Source: Ureibacillus galli
GTDB lineage: Bacteria; Bacillota; Bacilli; Bacillales_A; Planococcaceae
Reading direction: 5' to 3'
DNA: 64,000 nt
Assembly: GCF_014836845.1 (NCBI RefSeq)
Contig: NZ_JACSQA010000002.1
Coordinates: forward strand, 180,843 to 244,842
In this document: positions 8,460-17,979 of the stretch, one piece after another
Position numbering within the stretch: the stretch's first letter is position 1
Layout of the letters: each line of letters opens with the position of its first letter
The notes under the pieces: model-generated
Told to the model about the DNA's origin: nothing
Databases searched by the model: none
The model's input: the letters and a program-made list of their open reading frames with translations, nothing else
Translations under genes and position numbers: made by a program

Positions 8460-8723
8460 TTGATGAATAAGAATAGTAGCGATTTTGGACGCTTTAGAGA
8501 GCTAGTGGTTAGTGAGAACTAGTGCGTACATATCGTGAATGGGCCTTATGAGAGCAACTAGCGTTAGTTAGTTGACGTCTTTCCTACGTTACAAGGAAGT
8601 GTTGGAAGTACTTTTTTACTTCTAAACACGCCAAGGTGGAAGTATTTTTTACTTCAACAGAGGTGGCAACGCGGTATATATCGTCCTCTACAAAAGGAAT
8701 TCCTTTTGTAGAGGACTTTTTTA
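8460..8723 (+). promoter_or_regulatory. T-box leader responding to tRNA-Trp
   Basis: The leader shows the T-box order. Stem I has AGAGAGC and a GGTTAGTG-type distal region. A specifier loop reads GAA-TGG-GCC, with the Trp codon UGG at 8540-8542. The T-box sequence AGGTGGCAACGCGG is at 8661-8674. A terminator follows at 8683-8723. The UGGC bulge pairs with the GCCA end expected of tRNA-Trp, whose discriminator base is G. Uncharged tRNA-Trp would stabilise the antiterminator and switch on trpDCFBA. An extra structured stretch lies 5' of Stem I (8375-8455). Confidence 0.92.
8683..8723 (+). terminator. T-box regulatory terminator
   Basis: The sequence 8683-8716 is a perfect 34-base palindrome (arms begin GTCCTCTACAAAAGGAA) followed by a T run. 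Its 5' arm competes with the T-box antiterminator. Confidence 0.9.
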
Positions 8724-8768
8724 TTTCTCTAACCTGCTAATTTTAACTATTTAGGAGGATGAAAAATA

Positions 8769-9806
8769 ATGGGTATCCAATTATTCACAAATCAAGTCAA
8801 AAAAAAGAACAATTTATCCTTTGAAGAAATGCTTCATGCAGCGGAATTCATTTTCAATGAAGAAACTCCGAAAGAGGATATTGCTAATCTTTTAATCGCT
8901 TTAAGTAACAAAGGTGAAACAACTGAGGAAATCGCCGCACTGGCGACTGTTATGAAATCGAATGCCCTCCCTTTACCATTGCCAGAAGGAAATTATTTAG
9001 ATAACTGTGGTACAGGTGGAGACGGTTTAAAAAGCTTTAATATTAGTACTACATCTGCCTTTGTATTAGCTGCAAATGGCGTCTCTGTCGTAAAACATGG
9101 TAACCGTAAAATATCTAGTGCGTCTGGGAGCTCTGATGTACTGCAAGCTTTAGGAATTCATACAGAGTTTTCTATAGAAGATTCCATAGATTTATTGCAA
9201 CGTGAAGGAATTACTTTTCTCTATGCGCCAAACGTTCATCCAAAGTTGAAACGAATTGGTGAAGTTCGACGAGCAATTGGAAAACCAACGATTTTTAACA
9301 TGGTTGGTCCTTTAACAAATCCTGCTCATTTAACAACTCAACTCGTCGGCATTAACCGTCCTGAATTTGTTTGCCAATATGCGGATGTCCTTCGTATTTT
9401 AGGACGTCACCGAGCAATTGTCGTTTCGGGTACACAAGGGATGGATGAAGCGTCATTAGATTCCAATAACACGTTTGCCCTACTAGAAAATAATGAAATT
9501 AAACCATTTTCAATCGAAATAGAATCCCTTGGTTTAACTCCATCTTCCATTACAGCATTGCGCGGTGGTACACCAGAAGAAAATGCCGTTATTTTAAAAG
9601 ACTTATTGAAAGGTAAACAAAGCGTTTATTTTGATGTAGTCGTATTCAATTCAGCTCTCGGTTTATTTGCCCACGGTACCGTTGATTCAGTAAAAGATGG
9701 GGTGGAACTTGCACGGGATAGTATTTTATCAGGAAAAGCATTCAGTAAACTTGAGGCTGTTGTGGAATATAGTCAAGGAATTTTAAAGGAGCGTGCAGTA
9801 CAATGA
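8769..9806 (+). CDS. trpD: Anthranilate phosphoribosyltransferase
   Basis: A 345-residue TrpD that joins anthranilate to PRPP. The PRPP/Mg motif DNCGTGGDG is near residue 78, and VKHGNRKISSASGS follows near 108. The usual length is about 340. It is the first gene after the T-box, where trpE is found in many operons, so anthranilate must come from a synthase encoded elsewhere. The ribosome site is GGAGG. Its stop overlaps the trpC start by 4 bases (ATGA). Confidence 0.95.
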   Translation: MGIQLFTNQVKKKNNLSFEEMLHAAEFIFNEETPKEDIANLLIALSNKGETTEEIAALATVMKSNALPLPLPEGNYLDNCGTGGDGLKSFNISTTSAFVLAANGVSVVKHGNRKISSASGSSDVLQALGIHTEFSIEDSIDLLQREGITFLYAPNVHPKLKRIGEVRRAIGKPTIFNMVGPLTNPAHLTTQLVGINRPEFVCQYADVLRILGRHRAIVVSGTQGMDEASLDSNNTFALLENNEIKPFSIEIESLGLTPSSITALRGGTPEENAVILKDLLKGKQSVYFDVVVFNSALGLFAHGTVDSVKDGVELARDSILSGKAFSKLEAVVEYSQGILKERAVQ

Positions 9807-10594
9807 CGATTTTACAAACGATTTTAGATCATAAGTCAACCCTCCTTCCTGTCCTTTTAGAAAATAAACCAAAATTTGAAGTAAAAAAAAAAATACGGTC
9901 TTCTTTATATGATTGTTTAAGAAATGCAGAAACTCTTCAAGTTATTTCTGAGATGAAGCGGGCTTCTCCATCAAAGGGGTTTATCGCTGAAGGAGCGAAC
10001 CCAATCGAGCAAGCGAAAAAGTATGAACGTGCAGGTGCAGCTTGCATTTCTGTTTTAACAGAAGAAAAGTTTTTCAAAGGTTCCTTTCAAGATTTAGTTA
10101 ATATTGCCAATCATGTAGACATTCCTATTTTAAATAAAGATTTCATTATTCATGAAGTACAAATTGAATATGCAAAAGCGGCCGGCGCTTCCGTCATTTT
10201 ATTAATTGTCGCTGCCCTTTCAGATGAAAAGTTAAAAGCATTTTACACTTACGCAAGTAAGTTAGGTTTGGACGTTTTAGTTGAAGTGCACAACGAAGAG
10301 GAACTTGATCGGGCATTAGCTATCCATCCAAAAATTATTGGTGTAAACAATCGGGATTTAAAAACCTTTACGGTCGACCTATCCCAAAGTGAAAAATTAG
10401 CCAATAAACTAAATAATTATGAAGACATTGTCTTTATTAGTGAAAGTGGTATTTGGAATGCAGAAGATGCTGCACGGGTTGCTAACGTTGGAGCTCACGG
10501 TGTTTTAGTTGGTGAATCATTAATGCGCAGTGGAGAGGTGGAAGAAGCATTAACCTCCTTACAAGTACCTCTCCCTTTTTCGCAAAGGATGTGA
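9803..10594 (+). CDS. trpC: Indole-3-glycerol phosphate synthase
   Basis: A 263-residue TIM barrel converting carboxyphenylamino-deoxyribulose phosphate to indole-3-glycerol phosphate. The signature ISEMKRASPSKG near residue 50 holds the catalytic lysine. LNKDFI near 110 and GVNNRDLKTF near 182 are other family motifs. It is translationally coupled to trpD, and trpF follows after 4 bases. Confidence 0.95.
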   Translation: MTILQTILDHKSTLLPVLLENKPKFEVKKKIRSSLYDCLRNAETLQVISEMKRASPSKGFIAEGANPIEQAKKYERAGAACISVLTEEKFFKGSFQDLVNIANHVDIPILNKDFIIHEVQIEYAKAAGASVILLIVAALSDEKLKAFYTYASKLGLDVLVEVHNEEELDRALAIHPKIIGVNNRDLKTFTVDLSQSEKLANKLNNYEDIVFISESGIWNAEDAARVANVGAHGVLVGESLMRSGEVEEALTSLQVPLPFSQRM

Positions 10595-10598
10595 AGTA

Positions 10599-11225
10599 AT
10601 GGTAAAAGTAAAAATTTGTGGACTGAAGGAAGAAGAACATGTGCGTGCTGCTGTTGAGGCTGGTGCTACATGGATTGGTTTCATGTTTGCGCAGAGCAAA
10701 CGGCAAATTTCCTTTGAACGGGCTAGCAAGTTAGCTCAAATTATTCCCGAACACGTAAAAAAAGTCGGTGTTTTTGTCAATCCGACAGAGCAGCAAGTAC
10801 GAGAAGCTGTTGAACTAGTTGGACTTGATTACGTTCAATACCATGGCAGCGAAGAGACTCAATTTATTAAAAAGTTAGGCTATCCTTCCATTAAAGCCTT
10901 TTCCATTCAAAGTGTTGATGATGTAAAGAGGGCTAGTCAGTATGAAGTAGATTATTATTTATTTGACGCACCAGGTACGAACTTTGCAGGAGGTAGCGGT
11001 CACGTTTTTGATTGGACTTTACTAGACCAACTTTCCATCCCTAAGAGCAAGGTTATTTTAGCTGGTGGGCTCAATAGTGAAAATGTTTGTCTTGCTATCG
11101 CTCAAATAAACCCTTTTGGTGTGGATGTTTCAAGTGGTGTTGAAAGTAATGGTACAAAGGATAGTCAATTGATTAAACAATTTATCGAAACAGCATCACA
11201 GAAATTAACAGGTGTAGAGAAATAA
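10599..11225 (+). CDS. trpF: Phosphoribosylanthranilate isomerase
   Basis: A 208-residue TIM barrel. The catalytic cysteine is in VKICGLK (C7), and the catalytic aspartate is in LFDAPG near residue 126. It catalyses the Amadori rearrangement between the TrpD and TrpC steps. It is a separate gene rather than fused to trpC as in enterics. It sits in the middle of the operon with short spacers. Confidence 0.95.
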   Translation: MVKVKICGLKEEEHVRAAVEAGATWIGFMFAQSKRQISFERASKLAQIIPEHVKKVGVFVNPTEQQVREAVELVGLDYVQYHGSEETQFIKKLGYPSIKAFSIQSVDDVKRASQYEVDYYLFDAPGTNFAGGSGHVFDWTLLDQLSIPKSKVILAGGLNSENVCLAIAQINPFGVDVSSGVESNGTKDSQLIKQFIETASQKLTGVEK

Positions 11226-11256
11226 ATAGAATGGATGAATTAAGGAGCGGATACAA

Positions 11257-12447
11257 ATGACAACAGAATTAAAAGGACGGTTCGGTCGTTTTGGTGGACA
11301 GTTCGTACCTGAAACATTAATGACAGCTTTACAAGAATTAAATGCTGCTTATGACAAAGTAAAAAGCGATGAGTCTTTCCAAGACGAACTTCGCTATTAT
11401 TTGAAAAATTATGTAGGTCGTCAAACCCCACTATATTTTGCTGAACGTTTAACAGAATATTGTGGTGGAGCAAAAATTTATTTAAAACGTGAAGATTTAA
11501 ATCATACAGGAGCCCATAAAATAAATAACGCCCTTGGGCAAGCACTTCTGGCCAAACGGATGGGGAAAAATAAAATTGTTGCTGAAACTGGAGCTGGTCA
11601 ACATGGTGTAGCTACTGCCACTGCCTGTGCCCTTCTCAACCTTGAATGTATTGTTTACATGGGAGCGGAAGATGTTAAACGACAAGCTTTAAATGTCTTC
11701 CGAATGGAGCTTCTTGGTACAAAAGTAGTCGCAGTTGATAAAGGTTCTGCCACATTAAAAGATGCGGTGAACGAAGCATTGCGCCACTGGGTGACTAACA
11801 TTGAAGATACCCATTACATTTTAGGATCTGCTATGGGTCCTCACCCATTCCCTACAATTGTACGTGATTTCCAACGGGTAATCGGTGATGAGACGAGGAA
11901 ACAAATTTTACAATTGGAAAACCGTCTTCCGAACGCTGTTGTGGCTTGTGTAGGGGGAGGTAGTAACTCTATCGGTATGTTTTATCCATTTGTTGAAGAC
12001 GAAGGTGTCGCTTTATATGGTGTAGAAGCTGCAGGGAAAGGGATTGAAACAGGAATGCATGCTGCTGCTATTCAAGGTGGTCAAACGGGGGTTTTACACG
12101 GGGCTTTTATGTATTTATTACAAGATGACAATGGCTTTGTTCAAGAAGCCCATTCCATCTCTGCTGGTCTTGATTATCCTGGAGTAGGACCCGAACATTG
12201 TCACCTACATGAAATTGGCCGAGCATCATACGGTACCGTTTCTGATGAGGAAGCATTAGAAGGAGTTAAATTACTTTGTCGCACAGAAGGTATCCTCCCC
12301 GCCTTGGAAAGTGCCCATGCTATTTACTTTGCCGCTAATCTGGCAAAAACAATGGCACCAGAGGATATTCTTGTCATATGCCTATCTGGTCGCGGTGATA
12401 AAGACGTTCATACGATTTCTGCTGCTCTTGGAGGTGACTTTGCATGA
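11257..12447 (+). CDS. trpB: Tryptophan synthase beta subunit
   Basis: A 396-residue PLP enzyme (TrpB1 type). The PLP lysine is K88 in HTGAHKIN, and the phosphate loop [10 protein letters not shown] is near residue 231. It condenses serine with indole delivered through the tunnel from TrpA. The ribosome site is AAGGAG. Its last 4 bases overlap trpA. Confidence 0.96.
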   Translation: MTTELKGRFGRFGGQFVPETLMTALQELNAAYDKVKSDESFQDELRYYLKNYVGRQTPLYFAERLTEYCGGAKIYLKREDLNHTGAHKINNALGQALLAKRMGKNKIVAETGAGQHGVATATACALLNLECIVYMGAEDVKRQALNVFRMELLGTKVVAVDKGSATLKDAVNEALRHWVTNIEDTHYILGSAMGPHPFPTIVRDFQRVIGDETRKQILQLENRLPNAVVACVGGGSNSIGMFYPFVEDEGVALYGVEAAGKGIETGMHAAAIQGGQTGVLHGAFMYLLQDDNGFVQEAHSISAGLDYPGVGPEHCHLHEIGRASYGTVSDEEALEGVKLLCRTEGILPALESAHAIYFAANLAKTMAPEDILVICLSGRGDKDVHTISAALGGDFA

Positions 12448-13226
12448 GTTTATTAAAAGATGCAATTTTATCTGTCACAGCTCAAGGTCATAAAGCATTT
12501 GTACCTTATATAATGGCTGGTGACGGTGGTTTAGATAAATTACAATCAACGATTTTAAAATTACAACAGCTAGGTGTTACAGCGATTGAGGTAGGGATTC
12601 CCTTTACAGACCCAGTTGCAGATGGACCTACGATTGAACGGGCTGGTGAACGGGCGTTAGCAAATGGCACGACTTTACGTAATGTTCTTGAAACGTTAAG
12701 TTCCTTTGCGGACGAATTAACCGTACCACTTGTAGCTATGACCTATTTAAATCCTATACTAGCCTATGGAACGGAGAAGTTTGCTCAAGATGCAAAAGCT
12801 TGCGGTATTCGAGGAGTCATTATTCCAGATATGCCCCTTGAAGAAAGTGAAATTGTTCACCCTGCCTTAAAGGATGCATCGATTGATCTTATCCAACTTG
12901 TCTCTTTAACAAGCACACCTGAACGAATTGAACGTTTAACAAAGCGAAGCGAAGGGTTCATTTATGCTGTTACTGTAAATGGGATTACCGGCGCCCGTTC
13001 CTCCTTTGCACTGGAATTAGATGAGCACTTTAAAAAAATTCAAACGTATACTGACACACCGGTTTTAGCAGGCTTCGGTATTTCAACACCAGATCATGTA
13101 AAAAATTTTGGCGCATTTTGTAGCGGAGTAATCGTTGGTAGTAAAATTGTCGACTCTTTAGCTCTAAATGATTGGACAACAATCGAAGACTTAGTGAAAG
13201 CTTCAAAAACGGCTGCTATGAAATGA
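12444..13226 (+). CDS. trpA: Tryptophan synthase alpha subunit
   Basis: A 260-residue TIM barrel that splits indole-3-glycerol phosphate. The catalytic acids E49 and D60 are in [15 protein letters not shown]. It is the last gene of trpDCFBA, coupled to trpB by the 4-base overlap and closed by a strong terminator. Confidence 0.96.
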   Translation: MSLLKDAILSVTAQGHKAFVPYIMAGDGGLDKLQSTILKLQQLGVTAIEVGIPFTDPVADGPTIERAGERALANGTTLRNVLETLSSFADELTVPLVAMTYLNPILAYGTEKFAQDAKACGIRGVIIPDMPLEESEIVHPALKDASIDLIQLVSLTSTPERIERLTKRSEGFIYAVTVNGITGARSSFALELDEHFKKIQTYTDTPVLAGFGISTPDHVKNFGAFCSGVIVGSKIVDSLALNDWTTIEDLVKASKTAAMK

Positions 13227-13230
13227 CTAT

Positions 13231-13267
13231 AAAAAGTCGTTGAATTTTTTGTTCAACGACTTTTTTC
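13231..13267 (+). terminator. trp operon terminator
   Basis: A 14-bp stem (AAAAAGTCGTTGAA with its complement) is followed by T residues. Confidence 0.9.
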
Positions 13268-13271
13268 TTCC

Positions 13272-13310
13272 AAAAAAATAGCGCCGACCTTTTGTAGAGA
13301 TCGGCACTTT
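13272..13310 (-). terminator. Terminator of the zinc-ribbon gene
   Basis: On the minus strand GCCGATC pairs with GGTCGGC, then a T-rich stretch follows. Confidence 0.7.
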
Positions 13311-13321
13311 TTATATAAAAC

Positions 13322-13531
13322 TTATCGGGATGCTTTTGGTGGTTGGCATACATCACATTTACGTTGGTTATTATTTTTAAATTTCGTAAACGTTTTTTCA
13401 AAATTGCTACCACATGCACATTTAAATAATAATTTTTGAGAAAACCCGTGGAATTCTGTTGTTAGTAACTTACTATCCGAATTGTTTTCAACAAATTGTT
13501 TAATTTTATCAATCGTCCATCGTTTATTCAT
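13322..13531 (-). CDS. Small zinc-ribbon protein
   Basis: A 69-residue protein with the ribosome site AGGAG 7 bases before the ATG. It holds a CxC and CxxC pair (CAC near residue 39, CDVC near 60) and basic residues, so a four-cysteine zinc ribbon is likely. The arrangement resembles the N-terminal zinc module seen on phage and homing-type endonucleases (DUF723-like), but there is no nuclease domain here. It could be a free-standing DNA-binding module or a remnant. No function is claimed. Confidence 0.65.
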   Translation of the reverse strand: MNKRWTIDKIKQFVENNSDSKLLTTEFHGFSQKLLFKCACGSNFEKTFTKFKNNNQRKCDVCQPPKASR

Positions 13532-13607
13532 TTATTTACTCCTTATATCACTAGGCTACTCGTTGTATCTCAATCATTATTCAAAAAAGAATTTTTTTAA
13601 TCAAATT

Positions 13608-13985
13608 TTATTCTTGATTAAACCATAATGGTTCTTTGTCATCAACGTCCCCATTATAATTAATTAAAATCTCTTCTCCCGCCTTTATATCTTTAAATGC
13701 GTAAAAATCAAAAGTATGATTTTTAAAATTAATTTCATAAATGGCATTCGGTTCATAAGAATGATTAAACAACATTCCATAACCTAAAAGGATTGCAGTA
13801 TGATTAATCCCATACTCAAAAGCGTAATCAGCGAGGAGGGTTTGCTCAATATGTTGATGTTGGTCATTTGGATAGGAAATGACTGGTGCCTCGTGTAATA
13901 GCTCCCCTTTTTTAATATCACATGTTGCAAATACCCCTCTATTAAATTCTCCATCACTTAGCGGAGATGTTTTTACTTCAATCAT
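13608..13985 (-). CDS. SET-domain protein (putative protein-lysine methyltransferase)
   Basis: A 125-residue minimal SET domain. An N-terminal RGVFATCDIKKGE strand is followed by the cofactor motif LFNHSYEPNA near residue 74 and AGEEILINYNG near 101, with the conserved tyrosine. SET proteins transfer methyl from SAM to lysine; bacterial targets are mostly unknown. There are no pre- or post-SET zinc regions. The ribosome site is weak (GTGAGTAGG). It is monocistronic. Confidence 0.85.
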   Translation of the reverse strand: MIEVKTSPLSDGEFNRGVFATCDIKKGELLHEAPVISYPNDQHQHIEQTLLADYAFEYGINHTAILLGYGMLFNHSYEPNAIYEINFKNHTFDFYAFKDIKAGEEILINYNGDVDDKEPLWFNQE

Positions 13986-14202
13986 ATTGTTCGCCTACTC
14001 ACTTTTAATTTTTCTTTCTAACTGTAACATTAATTTGAACATTGAGCACATAAAAGTAATGAAATTTATTTATAATCCTTATTTTTATTGAATTTCCTAA
14101 TTTCTAATCCTATAGAGTGAATTTTATTTTCCCTTTATTTTTCACGTTTTCACTTAAGCATTTCTTATTAATTAATCTTGTTTTCCCATGATTTCTCTAT
14201 AC

Positions 14203-14236
14203 AAAAAAGCGCAAATCCTTCGATTTGCACTTTTTT
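14203..14236 (-). terminator. Terminator of the threonine dehydrogenase gene
   Basis: GCAAATC pairs with GATTTGC around a 4-nt loop, extended by A/T pairs and ending in Ts on the minus strand. Confidence 0.85.
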
Positions 14237-14240
14237 CTAC

Positions 14241-15188
14241 TTATGAAATTGCTTTTAATTTTCTGTTTAATTTTTCTAGCATATCAATTGTCATTTTCTC
14301 TAAGTCATACTGTGCTTTAAAGCCCCATTCTTCCATTGCTGCGGAAGAATCAATGGAATTTGGCCAGCTGTCTGCAATCGCTTGACGAGTAGGATCTACG
14401 TCATAGTCCATTTCAAATGTTGGAATATGCTTTTTAATCTCTCCTGCAATTTGCGAAGGCTCGAAACTCATAGCAGAAATGTTGAAGGCATTACGGTGTT
14501 TTAATTTTGAACCGTCTGCTTCCATTAAATCTACAATTGCTTGTAATGCATCTGGCATATACATCATGTCCATATAAGTGCCCTCTGCAATATATGAGGT
14601 GTAACGTCCATTCTCAACTGCTTTATAATAAATATCTACTGCATAGTCCGTTGTACCACCACCAGGAGGAGTTGCATATGAAATTAACCCTGGGAATCGA
14701 ACGCCACGCGTATCTACTCCATAACGAGTAAAGTAATAATCACATAATAGCTCTCCTGCCACTTTGTTTACACCATACATCGTTGTTGGACGCTGAAGCG
14801 TATCTTGTGGAGTATTATCCTTAGGTGTCGATGGACCAAACGCTCCAATGGAACTTGGTGTGAAAAATTGTAAATTTAATTCCCGTGCTACTTCTAGCGC
14901 GTTCATTAATCCGCCCATATTTAAATTCCATGCAAATTGGGGATTTTTTTCTGCTGTCGCAGAAAGTAATGCAGCCATATGAATCATCGTATCCGCACCA
15001 AATTGCTTTGAAAGCTCATACATTCGGTTGCCGTCAGTTACGTCTAATATTTCAAAAGGACCATTAACATCCTTCTCTTTACGGATATCTGTAGCTAAAA
15101 CATTGTCTTTTCCGTATATATCTCGTAACTTTACAATTAGTTCTGATCCGATTTGACCCAATGCACCCGTGACAATAATTTTTTTCAT
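14241..15188 (-). CDS. L-threonine 3-dehydrogenase, epimerase/SDR type
   Basis: A 315-residue extended short-chain dehydrogenase. The NAD-binding motif GALGQIG is at residues 8-14, and the catalytic YxxxK is in [10 protein letters not shown] near residue 140. It matches the epimerase-like threonine dehydrogenases that oxidise L-threonine to 2-amino-3-ketobutyrate, the substrate of Kbl (present at 37.3 kb). The start is the ATG at 15188, because GGAGGG precedes it and the nucleotide-binding fold begins there. A longer reading frame upstream has no ribosome site. A UDP-sugar epimerase is the alternative, but less likely. Confidence 0.85.
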   Translation of the reverse strand: MKKIIVTGALGQIGSELIVKLRDIYGKDNVLATDIRKEKDVNGPFEILDVTDGNRMYELSKQFGADTMIHMAALLSATAEKNPQFAWNLNMGGLMNALEVARELNLQFFTPSSIGAFGPSTPKDNTPQDTLQRPTTMYGVNKVAGELLCDYYFTRYGVDTRGVRFPGLISYATPPGGGTTDYAVDIYYKAVENGRYTSYIAEGTYMDMMYMPDALQAIVDLMEADGSKLKHRNAFNISAMSFEPSQIAGEIKKHIPTFEMDYDVDPTRQAIADSWPNSIDSSAAMEEWGFKAQYDLEKMTIDMLEKLNRKLKAIS

Positions 15189-15367
15189 ATATGCACCCTC
15201 CTCTGATGATAAACAAATGTACACTCCAAAAATACAATAAAACGTTGTTATATCAATGTTTTTAGCGATTTTTATTATAACCCGTTCACTTATAAAAGAC
15301 AATACTTAATTGTTTGTCTTTTTCAAATATTTGTTCTCCATAGCATATGCAACTTCTTTAAGAGATG

Positions 15368-15443
15368 TAAAAAAGCTAACCAATTCCAATGAATCCTACC
15401 TGACGAATCATTTCGTTAAGGTTCATTGAATCGGTTAGCTTTT
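15368..15443 (-). terminator. Long terminator of the polY-yolD operon
   Basis: A long imperfect stem: AAAAGCTAACC pairs with GGTTAGCTTTT, continued by ATTCAATGAA-type inner pairs. Confidence 0.8.
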
Positions 15444-15450
15444 GTCCTGT

Positions 15451-15786
15451 TTAATCAACAGAAGGATAGGTGACCGCAAAAATCGAGTAAAAGGGAAATT
15501 TGCGACCATCCTCAAAAGACAACGTCCCTTTCGTTATATTAAAGGATGAGATAATACCTGTTGCTCTAAAAGTATGATTATCTTCCCAAAGGCTTAATTC
15601 CACTTCTGCTTTATTATGATAGGCGATTTGCAGTTGCTCACTGAGTTCTTGCAATGCCCACTCGTCTAATTCGGGCTTTTTAACGTATCCATCTTTCTCA
15701 TGCCATTCCCGCAGTAATTTCACATGTTCCGGTAGCATCATTGCGTTCCATTTAATATTTCCACGGTCTCGAATCATCATTTTCAC
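15451..15786 (-). CDS. YolD-like family protein
   Basis: A 111-residue YolD-like protein, second gene behind the Y-family polymerase. The family is almost always paired with UvrX/YqjW-type polymerases in Bacillales and is SOS-induced. A modulating role in translesion synthesis is suspected but not proved. The IKWNAMMLPEHVKLL stretch near the N-terminus is typical. A 43-base spacer separates it from the polymerase stop. Confidence 0.88.
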   Translation of the reverse strand: MKMMIRDRGNIKWNAMMLPEHVKLLREWHEKDGYVKKPELDEWALQELSEQLQIAYHNKAEVELSLWEDNHTFRATGIISSFNITKGTLSFEDGRKFPFYSIFAVTYPSVD

Positions 15787-15829
15787 CTCTTGTCATAAAA
15801 TGTTCGTGACCCTAACGTTTAATATGACT

Positions 15830-17131
15830 TTATTTTTTATGACCACCTACTAGCTGAGCTCGTTTCACTGCTGTTCCTGCTTCTGTATAAGAAACGGCAC
15901 GTAGAATTGCTGTAGAGCCATGTTTTGATCGTAAATAGTCCATTGTTGTACCTAGTTTTCGTTTTCTCCATTTCCTATCATCAAATAAACTTAGCTGCAT
16001 GGAGTTTTCGGATTCCAACTTTGAAATACTCAAGGAAATTTGCCTTACTGGCCGTTCAGCATAATGTTCATCGAGCAATTGCTCACATACTTTATAAATT
16101 TTCATCGTATCATTCGTTGGCTCGTCAATCGTCCGCGCTCGATGAAAGCCACCTCCGAAAGCGTCTTTACTATAACTAACACCAAGGGAAATCGTTCTTC
16201 CGACTTGATACGCTTCCCTTGCTCTCCTTGCCACGTCCTCACACATTTCGAGAATGACGGCAAGAATTTCATGGCGGCTGCGATAATCCCTCATTAATAC
16301 TTGCCCTTTTCCAAAACTAATTTGTCCTTGTGCCAGCGGTGCACCTAGAGGAGATAAATCAATTCCCCACGCATGATAGTAAAGCTGATTACCCATAATA
16401 CCAAAACGGTCTTCTAATGTTTTTAAATCCGTTTTGGCTAAATCGCCTACTGTAAAAATGCCCATATTATTTAGCGTACGTTCTGTTCTCCGACCAATTC
16501 CCCACATTTCTGAAAGGGGGGATAAGGGCCAAAGCTTTGTAGGAACGTCTTCGTATGTCCATTTGGCGAAATCTTTCTTTTTCCCTTCTAAATCTAATGC
16601 AAGTTTTGCCATTAACATATTCGGACCCATTCCAACAGCGCTTGGTATTTGAAATTGTCCGTAAATACTTTTTTGAATAAATTTAGCTGTTTCTTCTGGT
16701 GGTCCCCACAGTTTCTCAGTGCCACTCAGATCAACAAAGCTTTCATCAATGCTATAGACATGAATCGCTTCCTTTGGAACAAATTGATTAATTAAATTCG
16801 TAATTTCCATCGACATTTGCACGAAAAACTCCATTTTCGGCTCAAATAATCGGATATCAGGATGTTTAGGAATTTCAAAAAGACGAGATCCCGTTTTAAT
16901 ACCGAACCGTTTCTTCATCGGTGGTGATGCAGCAAGCACGATACTTCCCTTTTGTTGGAAGTTTCCTATGACCGCAATCGGTACTTTAAGGGGATCAAGA
17001 TTTTCAAGCATTGCCATACAGCTGGCATAAAAGCACCGCATATCGATACAAATAATCGGTCGATTCGGCGCATGTTCGTACTTTTTCAATAAATTTGTTC
17101 CATCCGCTTCTCTATCCTTCAACCCATGCAT
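15830..17131 (-). CDS. Y-family DNA polymerase (UvrX/YqjW type)
   Basis: A 433-residue translesion polymerase. Catalytic carboxylates are in CIDMRCFYASCMA near residue 29 and YSIDESFVDL near 130. A helix-hairpin-helix thumb (WGIGRRTERTLNNMGI) and a little-finger domain follow. A sliding-clamp motif, QLSLF, lies near the C-terminus. The start is the ATG at 17131, 6 bases after GGAGGT; upstream in-frame codons lie inside the promoter. A LexA box overlaps the promoter, so it is SOS-induced. It is grouped with YolD, as in Bacillus yqjW-yqzH-type and SP-beta uvrX-yolD loci. Confidence 0.92.
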   Translation of the reverse strand: MHGLKDREADGTNLLKKYEHAPNRPIICIDMRCFYASCMAMLENLDPLKVPIAVIGNFQQKGSIVLAASPPMKKRFGIKTGSRLFEIPKHPDIRLFEPKMEFFVQMSMEITNLINQFVPKEAIHVYSIDESFVDLSGTEKLWGPPEETAKFIQKSIYGQFQIPSAVGMGPNMLMAKLALDLEGKKKDFAKWTYEDVPTKLWPLSPLSEMWGIGRRTERTLNNMGIFTVGDLAKTDLKTLEDRFGIMGNQLYYHAWGIDLSPLGAPLAQGQISFGKGQVLMRDYRSRHEILAVILEMCEDVARRAREAYQVGRTISLGVSYSKDAFGGGFHRARTIDEPTNDTMKIYKVCEQLLDEHYAERPVRQISLSISKLESENSMQLSLFDDRKWRKRKLGTTMDYLRSKHGSTAILRAVSYTEAGTAVKRAQLVGGHKK

Positions 17132-17153
17132 CACTACACCTCCAATTGATATA

Positions 17154-17182
17154 TTATTAATATATACGAACATTTGTTCCAA
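17154..17182 (-). promoter_or_regulatory. SOS promoter with LexA box
   Basis: TTGGAA and TAATAA with a 17-base spacer form the promoter. A LexA/DinR box, CGAACATTTGTTCC (17167-17180, consensus CGAACRNRYGTTYC), covers the -35 and spacer, the usual geometry for repression. Confidence 0.82.
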
Positions 17183-17247
17183 TATTCATTTTAAAATGAA
17201 ACAAATGAGACGGCAAGAAGCATTATTTGGTAAAAAAGTAAGGACAA

Positions 17248-17283
17248 TAAAAAAACTCCCCCAAAATTCCTATGGGAAGAGCT
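17248..17283 (-). terminator. Terminator of the nicotinamidase-like gene
   Basis: A stem with G-U pairs (CTCTTCCCA with TGGGGGAG) is followed by a long T run on the minus strand. Confidence 0.65.
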
Positions 17284-17298
17284 TTGCTAAACATTCAA

Positions 17299-17841
17299 TT
17301 ATTCAATTATTTCCGTAAAGAAACAGGTTTTCATATGCTGAATAAAAGTGTCACCTAAATCTGTAAAAGTAGCAACTCCTTGTTTATGAATAGCTGTTTT
17401 AAATCCTTCCGCATCGGCTCCAGCTACTGTTAAAAAATCGCATATATCTGTACATACGCCAACGACATGCACTTTTTCAACATGTAACGCTTTTAACTTT
17501 TCAGCTAAGTTCGTTTTAAAAAATGCGTTGTAATTTGTTTTTGGTTGATAAATGACGTTAGGATGAGATTCATGTTCTTGAAACCATGTGAATAAATCCC
17601 CATAGAGTTCCTGTCCTTTCGTTCCAACGACATTATGGGCTGGCCATAACGTAAAATGTTCATCGTTTTCCTGATGGGCATCCATTGCTATGACAACAAC
17701 TTGATCATTATGTAAAAATTCCGTTGCCTTCTTAATAATATAAGGTACTATTTCTTGGGCTGGCTTTCCAGCGGTCAAACTGCCATCGTCCGCAACAAAG
17801 TCGCGACTCATATCCACTATAATAAATGCTTCTTTTGACAT
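17299..17841 (-). CDS. Nicotinamidase / isochorismatase-family cysteine hydrolase
   Basis: A 180-residue cysteine hydrolase. The catalytic Asp is in FIIVDMSRDF (D10), the lysine is in YQPKTNYNAFF near 101, and the cysteine is in VVGVCTDICD near 131. The metal-ligand histidines MDAHQENDEHF near residue 55 are those of PncA-type nicotinamidases. These hydrolyse nicotinamide to nicotinate for NAD salvage. AGGGGG precedes the ATG. Assignment to the family is firm. The nicotinamide substrate is likely from the DxH metal motif. Confidence 0.85.
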   Translation of the reverse strand: MSKEAFIIVDMSRDFVADDGSLTAGKPAQEIVPYIIKKATEFLHNDQVVVIAMDAHQENDEHFTLWPAHNVVGTKGQELYGDLFTWFQEHESHPNVIYQPKTNYNAFFKTNLAEKLKALHVEKVHVVGVCTDICDFLTVAGADAEGFKTAIHKQGVATFTDLGDTFIQHMKTCFFTEIIE

Positions 17842-17935
17842 TTCTCTTCCCCCTAAACCACCTATTGTTGTAAATCATTATAATTTAAAATGAAAGGAAA
17901 AGGAAAAAATTTCTACAGCCATCCACTTCCTAATA

Positions 17936-17966
17936 AAAAGAACCTAACAAAATGTTAGGCTCCCCA
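17936..17966 (-). terminator. Terminator of the PBP gene
   Basis: GCCTAACA pairs with TGTTAGGT around a short T loop, followed by Ts on the minus strand. Confidence 0.85.
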
Positions 17967-17979
17967 TTAATAAAACGAA

